DNA from: Micropterix aruncella
Lineage: Eukaryota; Arthropoda; Insecta; Lepidoptera; Micropterigidae
Direction of reading: 5' to 3'
Length of the DNA stretch: 64,000 nucleotides
Assembly: GCA_944548615.1 (NCBI GenBank)
Contig: OX155973.1
Location: forward strand, 6,871,910-6,935,909
In this document: in pieces, positions 1-9,839 of the stretch
Layout of the letters: each line of letters opens with the position of its first letter
Numbering within the stretch: the first letter of the stretch is position 1
The notes under the pieces: model-generated
What the model saw: the letters and a program-made list of their open reading frames with translations, nothing else
Database searches by the model: none
Told to the model about the DNA's origin: nothing
Position numbers and translations under genes: made by a program

Positions 1-669
1 TTCTCGGATCGGTCTAACTCACGATTTAACTCCTATTCCAAAGCCTCCTCGTGTAAGACTCTCGCTTCTCAGGCTTTACGGCTGGTGGACCGGTTTCTCT
101 TGGCGGGATTGCATTCCGGAGCTACTGAACAGCTTGCGCACCGTTCGGCGACGCTAAACGGTTGTGCACTCTGACTAATTGCTGAAGGAGTCTGGGAACT
201 ATGGAAATATACTGTCTCCTAAGCAGCTGGGCTGGATGTTGACCTGTCGTCGACCACTCTTGATATGACCATTAGGCTACTTGATCCTGAATTCAGAACC
301 GCGCAAAAGATGCCTTTGGTCCGCGATAGATTCAAACCGAATCATTGCTGAACATAAGGCTGGTAGAGGTCGCCCAAGTGACTTCGAACCCATGACCAGT
401 CGGAAAGTTGGAGGTATCCTAATGGTTACATCCAGACGGAGATATCCTTCCAAAAATGGTAGTCAGGGGGCGAGGTGGCCGCTGTTTACCTTTTCAGGTG
501 CCTCGCCGTAAGGCTTTGGCCTCTGACGGGTAGATGGCGTAACTAGACAGTGGATTGTTTTTCGTCCCAAGTCTTCTGCGCTCATCTCACGGCTGAAAGA
601 ACGATCCCATATCGTTACACCAGCCTGGGGTGACGCGTTCGTTAGTTGTAGTCGACACCGCCCTACTGC
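1..669 (+). repeat. family A retroposon copy, cut by the window start
   Basis: Plus-oriented, diverged copy of the 665-bp family A, covering nearly the whole consensus except the 5' end, which lies outside the window. Landmarks shared with other copies are the GTCCGCGATAGATTC block near 320, the CCAGACGGAGATATCC block near 432, the GCCTCGCCGTAAGGC block near 500, and the 3' end GTTGTAGTCGACACC near 640-655. The AACGAT...ATCGTT hairpin precedes the end. The short ORFs in it have no coding signature. Confidence 0.8.
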
Positions 670-702
670 CATTAGATGATTCCGTACTACCTGATGCCGT
701 AC

Positions 703-985
703 TACCAATAGCTCGTAAAATTACAAACCTGAAATTGCAATGGGCAGGCCATAATATGCTTGCAGAGCCGAAAACCGTAGGGAAAAAAAGGTTCTAAAAT
801 GGAGACCACGAACCGGCAGACGTGGTGTGGAACGGCCCGCACAAAATGGACCGATGACATTGCCGCGGTCGCAGCATAAAAGGTGGCTAGAGTTGGCTCA
901 AGACCGATCGCCATGGCATTCTATGGGGGTAGGCCTATGTCCAACAGTGAACCTCTACCGGGTGACGATGATGATGATGACTGCA
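703..985 (+). pseudogene. RTE-type LINE reverse transcriptase C-terminus, broken
   Basis: Translating across frames gives an ITNLKLQWAGHNM-like segment, then KVLKWRPRTGRRG, KWTDDIAAVAA, WLELAQDRSPWHSMG and AYVQQ. This run (WAGH, RPRTGRR, WTDDI, W..LAQDR..W...G.AYVQQW) is the conserved C-terminal tail of RTE-clade LINE polymerases. It is split by at least one frameshift near 870 and ends at a short (GAT)n run at 966-980, the kind of tail these elements use. Only the 3' end remains, consistent with 5' truncation. Confidence 0.72.
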
Positions 986-999
986 AAGCGCGAATGCAG

Positions 1000-1425
1000 C
1001 GCGCTACAATTCTTTTAGTAAACATGTGAGCCCATTTGTTTGGAGATAATAATGCCAGAGCATTCTCCGATCTGTTACTGCAATTGGGAAATGGATTATA
1101 TGCCACACACGATGTCACAATTCGCTCGATATACATCACGAAGCAAATCTGTTAACCATTGTTAAAAGGACGTAGAAGAATTTGAGCTGTCGTTTATCCG
1201 GAGTTGGCCTTATTACACGACTGTCTTATTACACGACATTTGGTCATGGCAAGAGTTGAAAATATTGTGATTGAATTCGGTCCACCAGGGGGGGGGTGGG
1301 TCACTATAATAGTCTTATATCAATCACACAGAAACTTGGTACACAGATGCCTTGTTGTGCCGAAATCACACTGTGAATATCTCGTATACAAGCTACTTTA
1401 TTAATATTTAAATACTGCGGTATAA
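1000..1425. other. unassigned sequence
   Basis: I see no coding signal, RNA gene or recognised repeat here. There is a G-run near 1291-1298. Confidence 0.4.
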
Positions 1426-1480
1426 TCTATACTAATATTATAAAGAGGTAAAGTTTGTGCGTTCACATTACTTTCCTTTG
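1426..1480 (+). mobile_element. Helitron 5' terminus
   Basis: An A is followed by TCTATACTAATATTATAAAG, which fits the TC-starting 5' end typical of lepidopteran Helitrons and matches the minus-strand ends at 35337 and 35596. No hairpin-CTAG 3' end could be found downstream, so the right border is open. The stretch to about 2050 has no recognisable gene. Confidence 0.6.
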
Positions 1481-2058
1481 GCCCGGGATAGTAAAAGATA
1501 GCGAATCAGCTTATGTCTATCATTCGATTCGGTCTGTTTATATTCCGGGAATTAACGGTGCAATTCATCGACCAGCATGAATGACTGAATGAATGAATGA
1601 CTTCTAATGTCTTCTTGAATACTAGGTACATCGGTACTGCCAGTGCGTTTAATGACACAAACGCAGAGAAATAGTTTTCGACAAATTTACCTCTTTTACG
1701 CCCTCGAGTGGCGGAGTAGCGGCCACCTGACAAGGACGAGCTTGTGAGACTCTTTGTCTGATGGCTTTCCCCTCATGATCATGAACTTTGTTTTGCGAAA
1801 TGTTAATTTTAGGAGAAAAACTTTGTTTCTCCTTGTAAAAGGTTTTAGGAAATCTTGCATTTCCAACAGTCTGGATAAAAGTGAGGATACCATTTTATTT
1901 GAAGTAAATGACTCATCGAGTAGTCATCATTCAAGCGACACTGATGGTCATTGAATAATATCTAAAAAAGTAAACATATTTCTTAATAACACAATTTACT
2001 TCGCAATTTTTTGTGTTAAATTTCAATTATTCCTTTCATTCCTGCTCCAAATATATAC

Positions 2059-2400
<342 letters not shown>

Positions 2401-2875
2401 CATTTATAATGTATTTCGTCTTACAGATTTGCAAGGCCAATATCGCAAGTTTTAATCTAACAACAATTATTATAATCTCTCGCTTCAACTCTTATTTATA
2501 TTTTAATGTCACCTCTCGTGGTGTTTATGATGGCTCGCAAGTTGATATTTAATACGGCATTGTGTTTCGGGTGTTGTCACCTGATTTGAATATCAATTTG
2601 CTCATTTCAATAATAATAATGGGGCAGGTACAAAATGATACTCGAGGGGTTACAGTATCTCATTCTCGCTGAGCAAATTGTGCGACACACTTGATGCGAC
2701 CTTCGCGGTCATAAAGATCTTTTTTAAAAGCGAGTGTGATGGATTCAGACCGCTTTGTTCAGCGGTTTACCCAAGAGTATGCTAACAGGCATTGAAGCCG
2801 CAATAAAACGAATGAAAGTGGCACAGGGGTCTTAAATTAATAAATAAAGACGAGACAATAGGTCACTTTGAAGCT

Positions 2876-3275
2876 GTTATCTACAACGGGCGAACCCGAC
2901 ACCCCACGCTGGTATAACGATATATATCCAGTGCAGGATATGCATATAAGCTACACAAGCTAAAGCTTAGATCCCCTACTTTCTTAAGGGCCCCTAAAAA
3001 AATTGAGCGAGCAATGATCATATTATATACTAAAGTATACTGCAGCAATAGCTCAAATAGCTTAGGGCCTTATCAAGTATAAATCTAGCACAGTATATAT
3101 CGTTCTTTCAGCCGTAGAGATTACGTAGATACTTAGGGATAACACAGTCCACAGTTTAGTTCCGCCAACGCGCCGGTAAGAAGCCAACGCCTTACCGCGA
3201 AACAGCTGGTCGATCTCGCGCTCTTACTATCAGATTTAGCTGGATTTCTCCGTCACCCAGCGACGTAAGATACAA
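2876..3275 (-). repeat. family A copy, minus, split by a hAT MITE
   Basis: Left part 2876-2920 reads CTACAACGGGCGAACCCG, the complement of the family A 3' end. Right part from 3102 continues with CGTTCTTTCAG, then ACGCCTTACCGCGA near 3190. The two halves join perfectly if the 165-bp insert and one copy of its 8-bp target duplication are removed. Confidence 0.7.
2929..3093 (+). mobile_element. hAT-type MITE (family F), intact, 165 bp
   Basis: Begins CAGTGCAGGATAT and ends TCTAGCACAG, flanked by a perfect 8-bp direct repeat TATATATC at 2921-2928 and 3094-3101. An 8-bp duplication with CAG-starting ends is the hAT superfamily hallmark. A second copy lies at 24115-25001, interrupted by family A. 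The copy here shows that sequence uninterrupted. Confidence 0.8.
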
Positions 3276-3279
3276 ATAC

Positions 3280-3713
3280 AGGATGGATCTGTCTTTCTAT
3301 CTTATGACGTAGGGTGTATGTATGGCCGACTCCCGGGATAATACGTGAGCTCCGAACAAACTCGAGTTTAGCCCCATCCACCATAATAGTGTGGAATACG
3401 GAAACTTGCTTAAGCTGTGCTTATCGTCATTTTAAGAGCCCGATGTGCACTATATAAAGAATTCCCACTTAGGAGCCTAGAAAGAAAATACAGAAACGTC
3501 AGTTGAATATTAGAATCCGCTTTAGACTCTGAATTAGGCACCATTGAGGCACTATTTTAAAGCATTACTATTACTTAGTTAAAGCTATACATGTAGTACT
3601 AAAAAATATGACACTGTATAATCAATGATATTACTGCCAATATTAATATTACTATTACCTAATTTAAGCTATTACAATTTCAAAGCTATTCATTCAAAGT
3701 ATTTGGTGTGTCA
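3280..3713. other. unassigned sequence
   Basis: No gene, RNA or recognised repeat is seen. The segment 3540-3690 is AT-rich with recurring TATTACTATTACCTAA-like words. Confidence 0.4.
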
Positions 3714-3953
3714 CCCCAAGACTTTCCCGGCAAGCATGCAATGACTCCCAAACACCCCTCCCCCCTAACAATCCCCCCCCCCCCCACACACACACACTCA
3801 CCGCCCTCACCAACACCCCCCCCTCCCCGATGCTACCCTCAACCCCTCTCCTCCAATGCCTCCCTTCTCTTAACCCCTTCCATCCCCAAACCCTCCCTCG
3901 ACTCCCCCTGAACCCCCACCTAACGCCTTCCTCCCTCCACCCCCCCACCCATC
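3714..3953. repeat. C-rich, nearly G-free tract
   Basis: About 240 bp in which the plus strand is overwhelmingly C, T and A. It includes a 14-C run, (CA)n at 3784-3796, and many CCCC/CCCCC clusters. The complementary strand is correspondingly G-rich. The overlapping ORFs (Pro/Ser-rich or Gly/Arg-rich) are composition artefacts. Confidence 0.85.
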
Positions 3954-4456
3954 GTTAAAAGGATAGACCTTGTGGAGCTCCCGTATCATATGGTGCACCG
4001 CTCCCGTCGTTTTTTTCTGATTGTCAATCCTGCTGACGGATGCGAGGCAAACTCATTGAAGAGTACGTCATTGGAAGAGTGCTCAGAAAGCGTAATTATC
4101 CGTTCCCTCTTTCTTGGAGTGATATCCCTGCTTGAAAAGTCACATAAATTACGCAGTCCAAATCTGCTCTTTACGAAGATCAACAAATTTCCCACTGAAA
4201 ACACGCCAAATATCCTAGAATACGTCTTTTTGACATTTCACGAGTGCTGGAATGACTGACAGGTTAAATAACATTGCCAAAATTAAAAATATCTCAGACA
4301 GTTGCCAGAAACAAAAGAAAAGTTTATATTTATTGCTTGTCCCAATTAATTCTACTGTTTAATGTTATACCACGATGTTTGCCAAATTGAACATAATAAT
4401 CTTTTTAGGAACATGAGCGTCATCCATTTGCGTTTCGTAGTGAAATACTGGTTTCC

Positions 4457-5242
4457 TCGTCAAACAGAACGCGTACCTAGCGCCGCGTTAAGCGTAACTA
4501 GCGTCGCGTTTTAACGTCGGATGTCACACTGCAATCGACTAAATATTGACGCACACAGAGCGTACCGTAGATCGATAACAGTCTTGGAAAGTTTCTTTGT
4601 TGTAGAGATGTCAAGTGATTCAAGTGATTCATATGTGGAAGAATTATTACTTTTGTTCGCTTTATCACGATCGCAGATAAAAAGAGTATGGGTACACATT
4701 AATAAAAGGAGAAAGGAATTAGGAAAGTATCACTATTTGTGTCGGGAGCTTTTATCACATGAAGATCGTTTTTTATATACTTTCGTATGTCGCAAGATTT
4801 ATTCGAAGAATTACATGAAATTCGTGAAAAAATTGTAACTTGTTTTAATAATCAATAAACAGACTGATAAATTACTTACCAGTCATATTAATTTCCTTTC
4901 CAATTTCTTCTCAAAATTTTGATTTTATCGCCATGTTTTTATATGAATTATCATTCGTATTATATAGGCAGGGGTGTCTCCGAACATATTCAGTTTTTCA
5001 GTCATAATGCTCGTATTTTCACGCGTACATCGAACGCTTTCAAGAATTTTGTAAACAAATACAACGCCCGGCGTCAAAGCGTTCTAACGCGACGCCTAAA
5101 CGCCGCGTACTGCCAGCGCCCGCGCTCTGTTTGACAGTATAATACTGTCACAGTACAACACACATCGGCGCTATAACGCGGCGTCCGGATTTACGCTGTA
5201 ACGCTCTGATGCGCGCTAAATACGCGTTCTGTTTGGCGAGAC
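4457..5242 (+). mobile_element. PIF/Harbinger element, internally deleted
   Basis: Terminal inverted repeats CTCGTCAAACAGAACGCGTA (left) and its near-complement at the right (CTCGCCAAACAGAACGCGTA read inward) bound the element. Sub-terminal sequence is rich in GCGCC/GCGTC words. It retains a broken transposase N-terminus at 4608-4857 and no catalytic DDE region, so it is non-autonomous. I could not fix a 3-bp target duplication. Confidence 0.65.
4608..4857 (+). pseudogene. PIF/Harbinger (HARBI1-like) transposase N-terminus, frameshifted
   Basis: From ATG at 4608: a Ser/Asp-rich start (MSSDSSDSYVEELLLLFALS), a basic stretch, then RVWVHINKRRKELGKYHYLC and RELLSHEDRF. This resembles the WVHPIN..R...GEYHHL...L..DE.RF..YFRMS pattern of Harbinger transposases. 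After about 4785 the similarity continues in the +1 frame as YFRMSQDLFEELHEI to a stop near 4857, so a one-base indel breaks it. The DDE catalytic domain is absent. Confidence 0.6.
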
Positions 5243-5583
5243 CTTAATCCCTTGGGCAATCTAAGACGCTTTATAATCAACATAGTAATGTATGTATAGA
5301 TAGATGGAGGAAGATCGCTCGGTGACTTTGGCATCGCGCCTGTTCTACTTTCGCGCGAACACAACTCAATCAACGAGCGCATCTTACAACTTTCTAACAA
5401 GTTCGCATCTCCTAAGAGAGATGAGTTAGATGCAGGTGTTTCTCCGAGCAATGAGTCGACGGATGACTTCACTTGGAGACATTGACCGATAAAACTGGAA
5501 GTGCCTTACGGCTTGTGGTCACGGATGACACCGTAACAGTTACGAAACTTTCGAAGTTTACAAGTACTAAATAACATTACAAA

Positions 5584-5940
5584 ATGATAACTAGCCGTGG
5601 CACATTGGATAATTTATATTATATTAGGAGACTTCACTGGCTGACGACCCGAGAAAGAAGAGATACGAGAGTCCTAGGTTTGCTCTTCAGACTCCTGAAT
5701 GGGGCCGCTCCGAACTATCTTATAAGTTGGTTCAAACCTCTATTTTCTCACGGGGGCCCTCTGAGATCTGAAGACAACCTACTGCTCTCGATCCCTAGTC
5801 ACAGTAGTGTTTCTTCTCGCACTCCTTCTCTGTACGTGGAGCCCGTCTCTAGAATGCTTTACCCACACTTATAAGGATAGCACCCAGTTTGTTTTGCTTC
5901 AAACGTAGGCTCAAAGAACACATGAACCGACACTCATAAA
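5584..5940 (+). pseudogene. non-LTR reverse transcriptase C-terminal fragment
   Basis: The open frame 5584-5874 contains LHWLTTRERRDTRVLGLLFR, LLNGAAPNYLISWF and RSEDNLLLSIPSHSSVSSRT. This is the L.WL...R......L..G.AP.YL...F and RS...L.IP pattern of CR1/jockey-type LINE C-termini. Past 5865, similarity resumes in another frame (CFKRRLKEHMNRHS, stop near 5939), so it is frameshifted. The polymerase core is missing. Confidence 0.7.
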
Positions 5941-6147
5941 CTTTTCCTTATTTTTCCCTATTTTTTCCTCCCTATTGCGTCCCCTGCATCATAATAGGTT
6001 TATTGTTTGTTTTTTCTTAAATTTATTGTTTTGTTTTCCTGCTGAATTTAAATGTTTAAAATTTAATTAATTAGTTTATTTTTACCGCATTACATGTTAT
6101 CCCACTAGGTTACGGTTAGCTGTAAGATATTGATGTTAGGCAATAAG

Positions 6148-6417
6148 GTGGCATAGTGGTTAGGTTGCCTGATCTTACATTGGAAGGTCCCGGGTTCGAT
6201 GCCCGGCTGGGTCACCATTTTCCGTTGGGATCAAATTAATGGAATTGCATTTTCAATTCTGTCGATCGAATGCAATAATAAGACACACACTTACACACAT
6301 GTTACACGCACACATACCTATAACACGTCATAGTAGGGTTGGTTGTAAGAGATTGTCATATGACAATAAACCCGCCCATTGTGACATTTCACAATAAAGA
6401 GTATAAACAAACAAACA
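6148..6417 (+). mobile_element. tRNA-derived SINE inside the LINE 3' UTR
   Basis: The tRNA-like head at 6148-6218 has an A-box-like TGGCATAGTGG and a perfect B box GGTTCGATGCC (6193-6203). The B box sits in an intact T-arm stem (CCCGG/CCGGG), followed by CACCA. The body follows, with a LINE-like tail containing two stem-loops: TTGTC-ATAT-GACAA at 6353-6366 and TTGTGA-CATT-TCACAA near 6378. It ends in (CAAA)n. Short direct repeats CAATAAG (6141-6147) and CAAATAAG (about 6417-6424) flank it. It is a SINE head, not a functional tRNA gene. A partial minus copy lies at 59225-59450. Confidence 0.8.
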
Positions 6418-6553
6418 AATAAGCTCGCCTTTTTGTTTAAGCAAATAAAGCGCTTAATTATTATTATTATTATTATCTTCCTGGACAAAAAGTAGAAAAT
6501 GCAAAAGAGGTATTTGTTATAAGCTGCTATGTTATCATATCCACATAACCGTA

Positions 6554-6855
6554 CAATGGGCTCGATTGCGTTTCTTCGTGAACTAAAATCGGAAATTAGT
6601 CCGAGTGAACGAGACAGGGCAATACGCTAGAGCAGAGTGTGAGATGACCGGTCACGTTTTCGCATTAAAACTGCCGCCAAGGTCAAATTTACACCGCACG
6701 AAATATGCTCGAATTTATTCGGACGAGTATAAGTTCGGCAGATAGTATTTATCGACGATCGTTCGTTTCATATTCCGTTCTAACGTATTGCTCTGTCTCG
6801 TTCGCTTGGACTAATTTTAGTTTTAGTTCACAAAGAAACGCAATCGGGCCCATTG
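6554..6855. mobile_element. MITE family B with long terminal inverted repeats
   Basis: Left end CAATGGGCTCGATTGCGTTT and onward, right end its complement (AAACGCAATCGGGCCCATTG), with over 30 bp of inverted terminal match. Sub-terminal inverted matches (CGAGACAG.GCAATACG and CGTATTGCTCTGTCTCG) make most of the 300 bp fold back. Other copies lie at 39229-39535, 16745-17013 and 50670-51310. No coding capacity is seen. Confidence 0.8.
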
Positions 6856-6867
6856 TCTAATTTTACA

Positions 6868-7145
6868 CGACTGCCCATCAAAAAGGAGTGTAATGCGCTC
6901 AGGGTCCATTTATAATGTTTTTTGTTTCTTTATTCCACAATAACTTCTAAATAATTGAACTGATTTATAAGTGTGTGATATTGTTAGAATCTGTATGTCA
7001 TCCCGAGTTTCATAGGTTACTTTAACTGTCTAAATATCAAGTAGTTGTCTAATTATCCATATGTCAACAAATTAATAAAAATATATCGTGTTTAGTGTCA
7101 AATGAAAGGTCTAATTAAGTAAATTTCGGAAATATACATGCACCT
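6868..7145 (+). repeat. family E repeat, interrupted by a LINE
   Basis: Contains CGACTGCCCATCAAAAAGGA, the ATATATCGTGTTTAGTGTCA block near 7080, and a TTTCGGAAATATACATG block. It aligns along its length with 44655-45030 (plus) and 32130-32398 (minus). The LINE at 7160-7623 entered at its right side, duplicating ACCTATATGGATAA. Confidence 0.65.
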
Positions 7146-7159
7146 ACCTATATGGATAA

Positions 7160-7623
7160 CAGAGTCAGGGATGTCGCCAGGCAAAAGCCATGATGGAGCA
7201 ACCACTACAGAAGAAAACCAAGGCCCTACTTGACATGAGCAAGAAGAACCTTAGAACCACTATCGGTCTCCTCACCGGACACACGACCCTTAGAGCTCAT
7301 CTATTCAACCTTGGCTTGACTGAGAGTAAGGATTGCCGAATATGTGGCGAGGAACCTGAAGACAGCATACACATTGTTGGCCGCTGTCCAGGGCTCGCCG
7401 CCAAAAGACACAGTTTACTGGGACGAGCCTTTCTCGAACCCAGCGATCTGCCCAACTTGAAGGTCAGTGACCTACTTGGACTGGTAAGAAGTACCGGGCT
7501 ACTAGCTGACCATTGACCTAACCACACAGTGGGTAGATACAAAAGACCTTACAGATCTAGGTGACATCAAGGGCTGGAAACAAGCCCCCCACTCCATCTA
7601 CTACTACTACTACTACTACTACT
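7160..7623 (+). mobile_element. RNase H-bearing LINE, 5'-truncated, with 14-bp target duplication
   Basis: Perfect direct repeats ACCTATATGGATAA at 7146-7159 and 7624-7637 bound the insertion. The 3' tail is (CTA)n at about 7600-7623. The coding part is a C-terminal fragment only. A second 5'-truncated copy, minus strand, is at 16000-16268. Confidence 0.82.
7166..7516 (+). pseudogene. LINE ORF2 C-terminal zinc-binding fragment
   Basis: Open to a TGA at 7514-7516. Contains LRTTIGLLTGHTTLRAHLFN, then CRICGEEPEDSIHIVGRC (C-x2-C...H...C) and RHSLLGRAFLEPSDL. The order TGH...L..L....C..C....E...H....C is the post-RNase H zinc-binding tail of LINE polymerases. The piece is uninterrupted but lacks RT and RNase H, so it is not a gene. 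Confidence 0.72.
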
Positions 7624-7734
7624 ACCTATATGGATAAATATATAAACCACAAATATTTAATTAAAAAAATAGATCCAGTAGTTCACTTTCTGTAACGGCA
7701 GACGAATTTTCTTATTCTTTTTAATATATTTACT

Positions 7735-8062
7735 TGTTAACTAATACTATTTTTAATATAACTAATACTATTTTTTACTAATGCTATTGTAATTGTACTT
7801 GTTAACTAATACTAGTTTCTACTAATATTATTGTAATTGTACTTGTTAACTAATACTATTTTTTACTAATACTTTTGTAATTGTACTTGTTAACTAATAC
7901 TTTTTTATACTAATACTATTGTAATTGTACTTGTTAATTAATATATTTTTTTAATAATACTATTATAATTGTACTTGTTAACTAATACTATTTTTTACTA
8001 ATACTATTGTAATTGTGCTTGTTAACTAATACTAATTTTAATATGTTTACTTGTTAACTAAT
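7735..8062. repeat. minisatellite, about 60-bp unit, roughly 5-6 copies
   Basis: Units built from TAATACTATTGTAATTGTAC, TTGTTAACTAATACTA and TTTTTTACTAATACT repeat with point changes. The flanking words (CTGTAACGGCAG near 7692) recur at 10500-10550 next to an un-amplified version, so the array expanded inside a dispersed repeat. Confidence 0.8.
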
Positions 8063-8074
8063 AATTATATAGTT

Positions 8075-8240
8075 CACTAGATTGCTCAACTTCGTACTAC
8101 GATTTGGAAACCAGTATTTCACACTAAACGCACAAAACGCAAAGTGTAGATATATGTAGTTCCGAAATTTTATTATCATGGCTCACTCAATATGGCGACG
8201 CTCATGGTACAACAGTATTGGACCGCACTCTACATGGTAC
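8075..8240 (+). repeat. family C repeat copy
   Basis: TAGATTGCTCAACTTCGTAC, ACGATTTGGAAACCAGTATT and CAATATGGCGAC blocks match, in the opposite orientation, the copy at 51590-51790. The stretch 8240-8690 that follows holds no recognised feature. Confidence 0.6.
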
Positions 8241-8694
8241 GTGATAATTACTTACGCATTTCAAGTTCAGATAATACACGGCTTTCTATCTCTGTATTAT
8301 TTCTGAGATGTAATCAGCCTATGCCAACTATCGCATTTTGATTAAAGCAGAATTATTAAATTTAATGTTATTTTTGTTATAATTGGTTAAACAATAAGGT
8401 TTTTTAATCAATCAATACCTAATAAAGAAAACATTTATTAACAATGTTATTATAGATTGCTATTTAAATTGCTTTTTCTTTTTTCGTCATTGCTATCAAT
8501 CAGCGCTATCTCGTTTTCGATGTTTGTGTTTCGATATTAGTGTTGTATTTTAAGACATAAAACCATATAGCCACGTTTAGTAAGCCATCTCTTACTAAAC
8601 ATGGCTACAGCCATTGGACCATTGAACATAAGGGAAAATAAGTAAATAGTAAAAACACATTTTTTAAAACAAGCTTTTATGGAAATGCTCTGTC

Positions 8695-9065
8695 CCGAGC
8701 CAACCTTGGCTGCAGCAGCTATGTCATAGTGTAACTTAAGACGGGCTATCTAATTGAATTCTATACAGAATTTTGTGTTTGCCGATGAGGAGTCCCCTCG
8801 TTGAAAGCCAACCCTGGGTGCAGCAGCCATGTCATAGTGGAACTTAGAACGGGCTATCATAATTGAATGCGTATACAAAATTTTGTTTCTGTGCTGTTGA
8901 CCGTTGAGGAGTCCCCTCGTTGAGAGACAACCCTGAAGGGCAGCAGTTATGTCATGGTGAAATTTAGAACGGGCTATTATAATTGAATTCGTATACAAAA
9001 TTGTGTGTGTGTGCTGTTGACCGTGGAAGAGTAGCCTCGTCGGGAGCCAATCCTGGTTGTAGAAT
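8695..9065 (-). repeat. 119-120 bp tandem repeat, about three units (family J)
   Basis: The word GAGGAGTCCCCTCG recurs at 8787 and 8906, with a variant at 9026 (spacings 119 and 120). Each unit also has GCAGCAG.TATGTCAT.GTG, ACGGGCTATC and GTATACA.AATT. The same unit at the same period is found reversed at 41611-41990 and 29935-30190. ORFs through it (Met-Ala-Arg-Ser-Lys-Phe-His repeats) follow the period and look like artefacts. Confidence 0.85.
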
Positions 9066-9302
9066 AAGGTCATTCTCACGATAAATATGCATTGTCATCG
9101 GAACTGAACCAACTTGTAAAATATCAACTTCATAGGATAAGAGGAATTGATTCTTATTCAGCATGCAAGATTTGACCTAATCAAATATATATACAAACTA
9201 ACATACATTACAATGTAAATCAATGTTTGGTACCATCTACACGTTGCGTTTCATAGTGAATTTGAGCTGCCAAAATATAGTACGGAATTCAGCAATCAAT
9301 AA

Positions 9303-9838
9303 TGGGGCCGTCCACATATTACGTAATCACTTTTTTGAGATTTTCGACCTTTCCTCCCCCGTCCGCCTATGTCAACAGACGTAATCAGCGGCCTGGACCC
9401 CCTCCCCCCTCTCCCCCTCCAAAATTACGTAATCAACCGAATATTTAGAAAACGTAAAGTATCATGAACCCAGCGTTTGTAAAGTGTTTGAAGACGGTAA
9501 GTGGAAAAAACATTTTAGAAAGTTTTCAAAAATGTACTTTATTAATTCAAAGTAATTAGAAAATCTCAAAGTCTTTGATTTATTTTACAGATCCCAATCT
9601 ACAGAGCGCAGTAGCTGTATAGACGGTATTTAGGAGAAAGAAATATTTGAGAATGCATTTAAAAATGCACATCTAATGTGCAGGTTTAGACCAAAAAAAA
9701 TGCGATTCAGTGACTAAAGTTGATTACGTAATCAGGACGGGCACCCCCTCCCCCCGTAATCAAAAGTAAGCCTCAGGTCCAACCCCTACCCCCTCTTCCC
9801 CTCCCCCTCGGTGATTATGTAATATGTAGACGGTCCCA
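9303..9838. mobile_element. non-autonomous DNA element with 28-bp inverted ends (family I)
   Basis: Left end TGGGGCCGTCCACATATTAC and right-end complement TGGGACCGTCTACATATTAC bound 536 bp. Sub-terminal C-rich tracts (CCCCCTCCCCCCTCTCCCC near 9400, again near 9790) are themselves inverted relative to a TGATTACGTAATC motif. A solitary right end occurs at 56393-56440. The 2-bp AT-like flanks and end sequence suggest an ISL2EU-like element, but I am not sure of the superfamily. Confidence 0.6.
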
Positions 9839-9839
9839 A

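Larger units (their letters stand above)
4385..5290 (-). repeat. family C repeat interrupted by a PIF/Harbinger element
   Basis: Left half (CCAAATTGAACAT...GTTTCGTAGTGAAATACTGG, to 4456) and right half (GGGCAATCTAA.ACGCT.TATAATCAA, from 5255) match the uninterrupted copy at 51590-51790. The inserted block is 4457-5242. Other copies lie at 8075-8240, 9215-9300 and 33430-34140. Confidence 0.6.
5584..6475 (+). mobile_element. LINE 3' fragment with (TTA)n tail, carrying a SINE insertion
   Basis: The RT C-terminal coding part is at 5584-5940. The 3' UTR is at 5941-6147, and the tail GCTCGCCTTTTTG...(TTA)n at 6425-6475. The UTR is split at 6148 by a SINE. The same family lies at 18450-18985 (plus) and 36513-37009 (minus). 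The region 5290-5583 just upstream has no recognisable coding sequence. Confidence 0.72.

Noticed and set aside
3972..4259. 95-codon ORF MELPYHMVHRS...
   Set aside because: Open on both strands at the same place, with no domain resemblance, no splice partners and no codon signal I can judge.
6148..6218. A functional tRNA gene
   Set aside because: The T-arm and B box are good, but the anticodon region does not fold and the tRNA-like part continues into a SINE body with a LINE-like tail.
8695..9065. CRISPR-like array
   Set aside because: The 119-bp units are contiguous tandem repeats without unique spacers, and the genome is eukaryotic.
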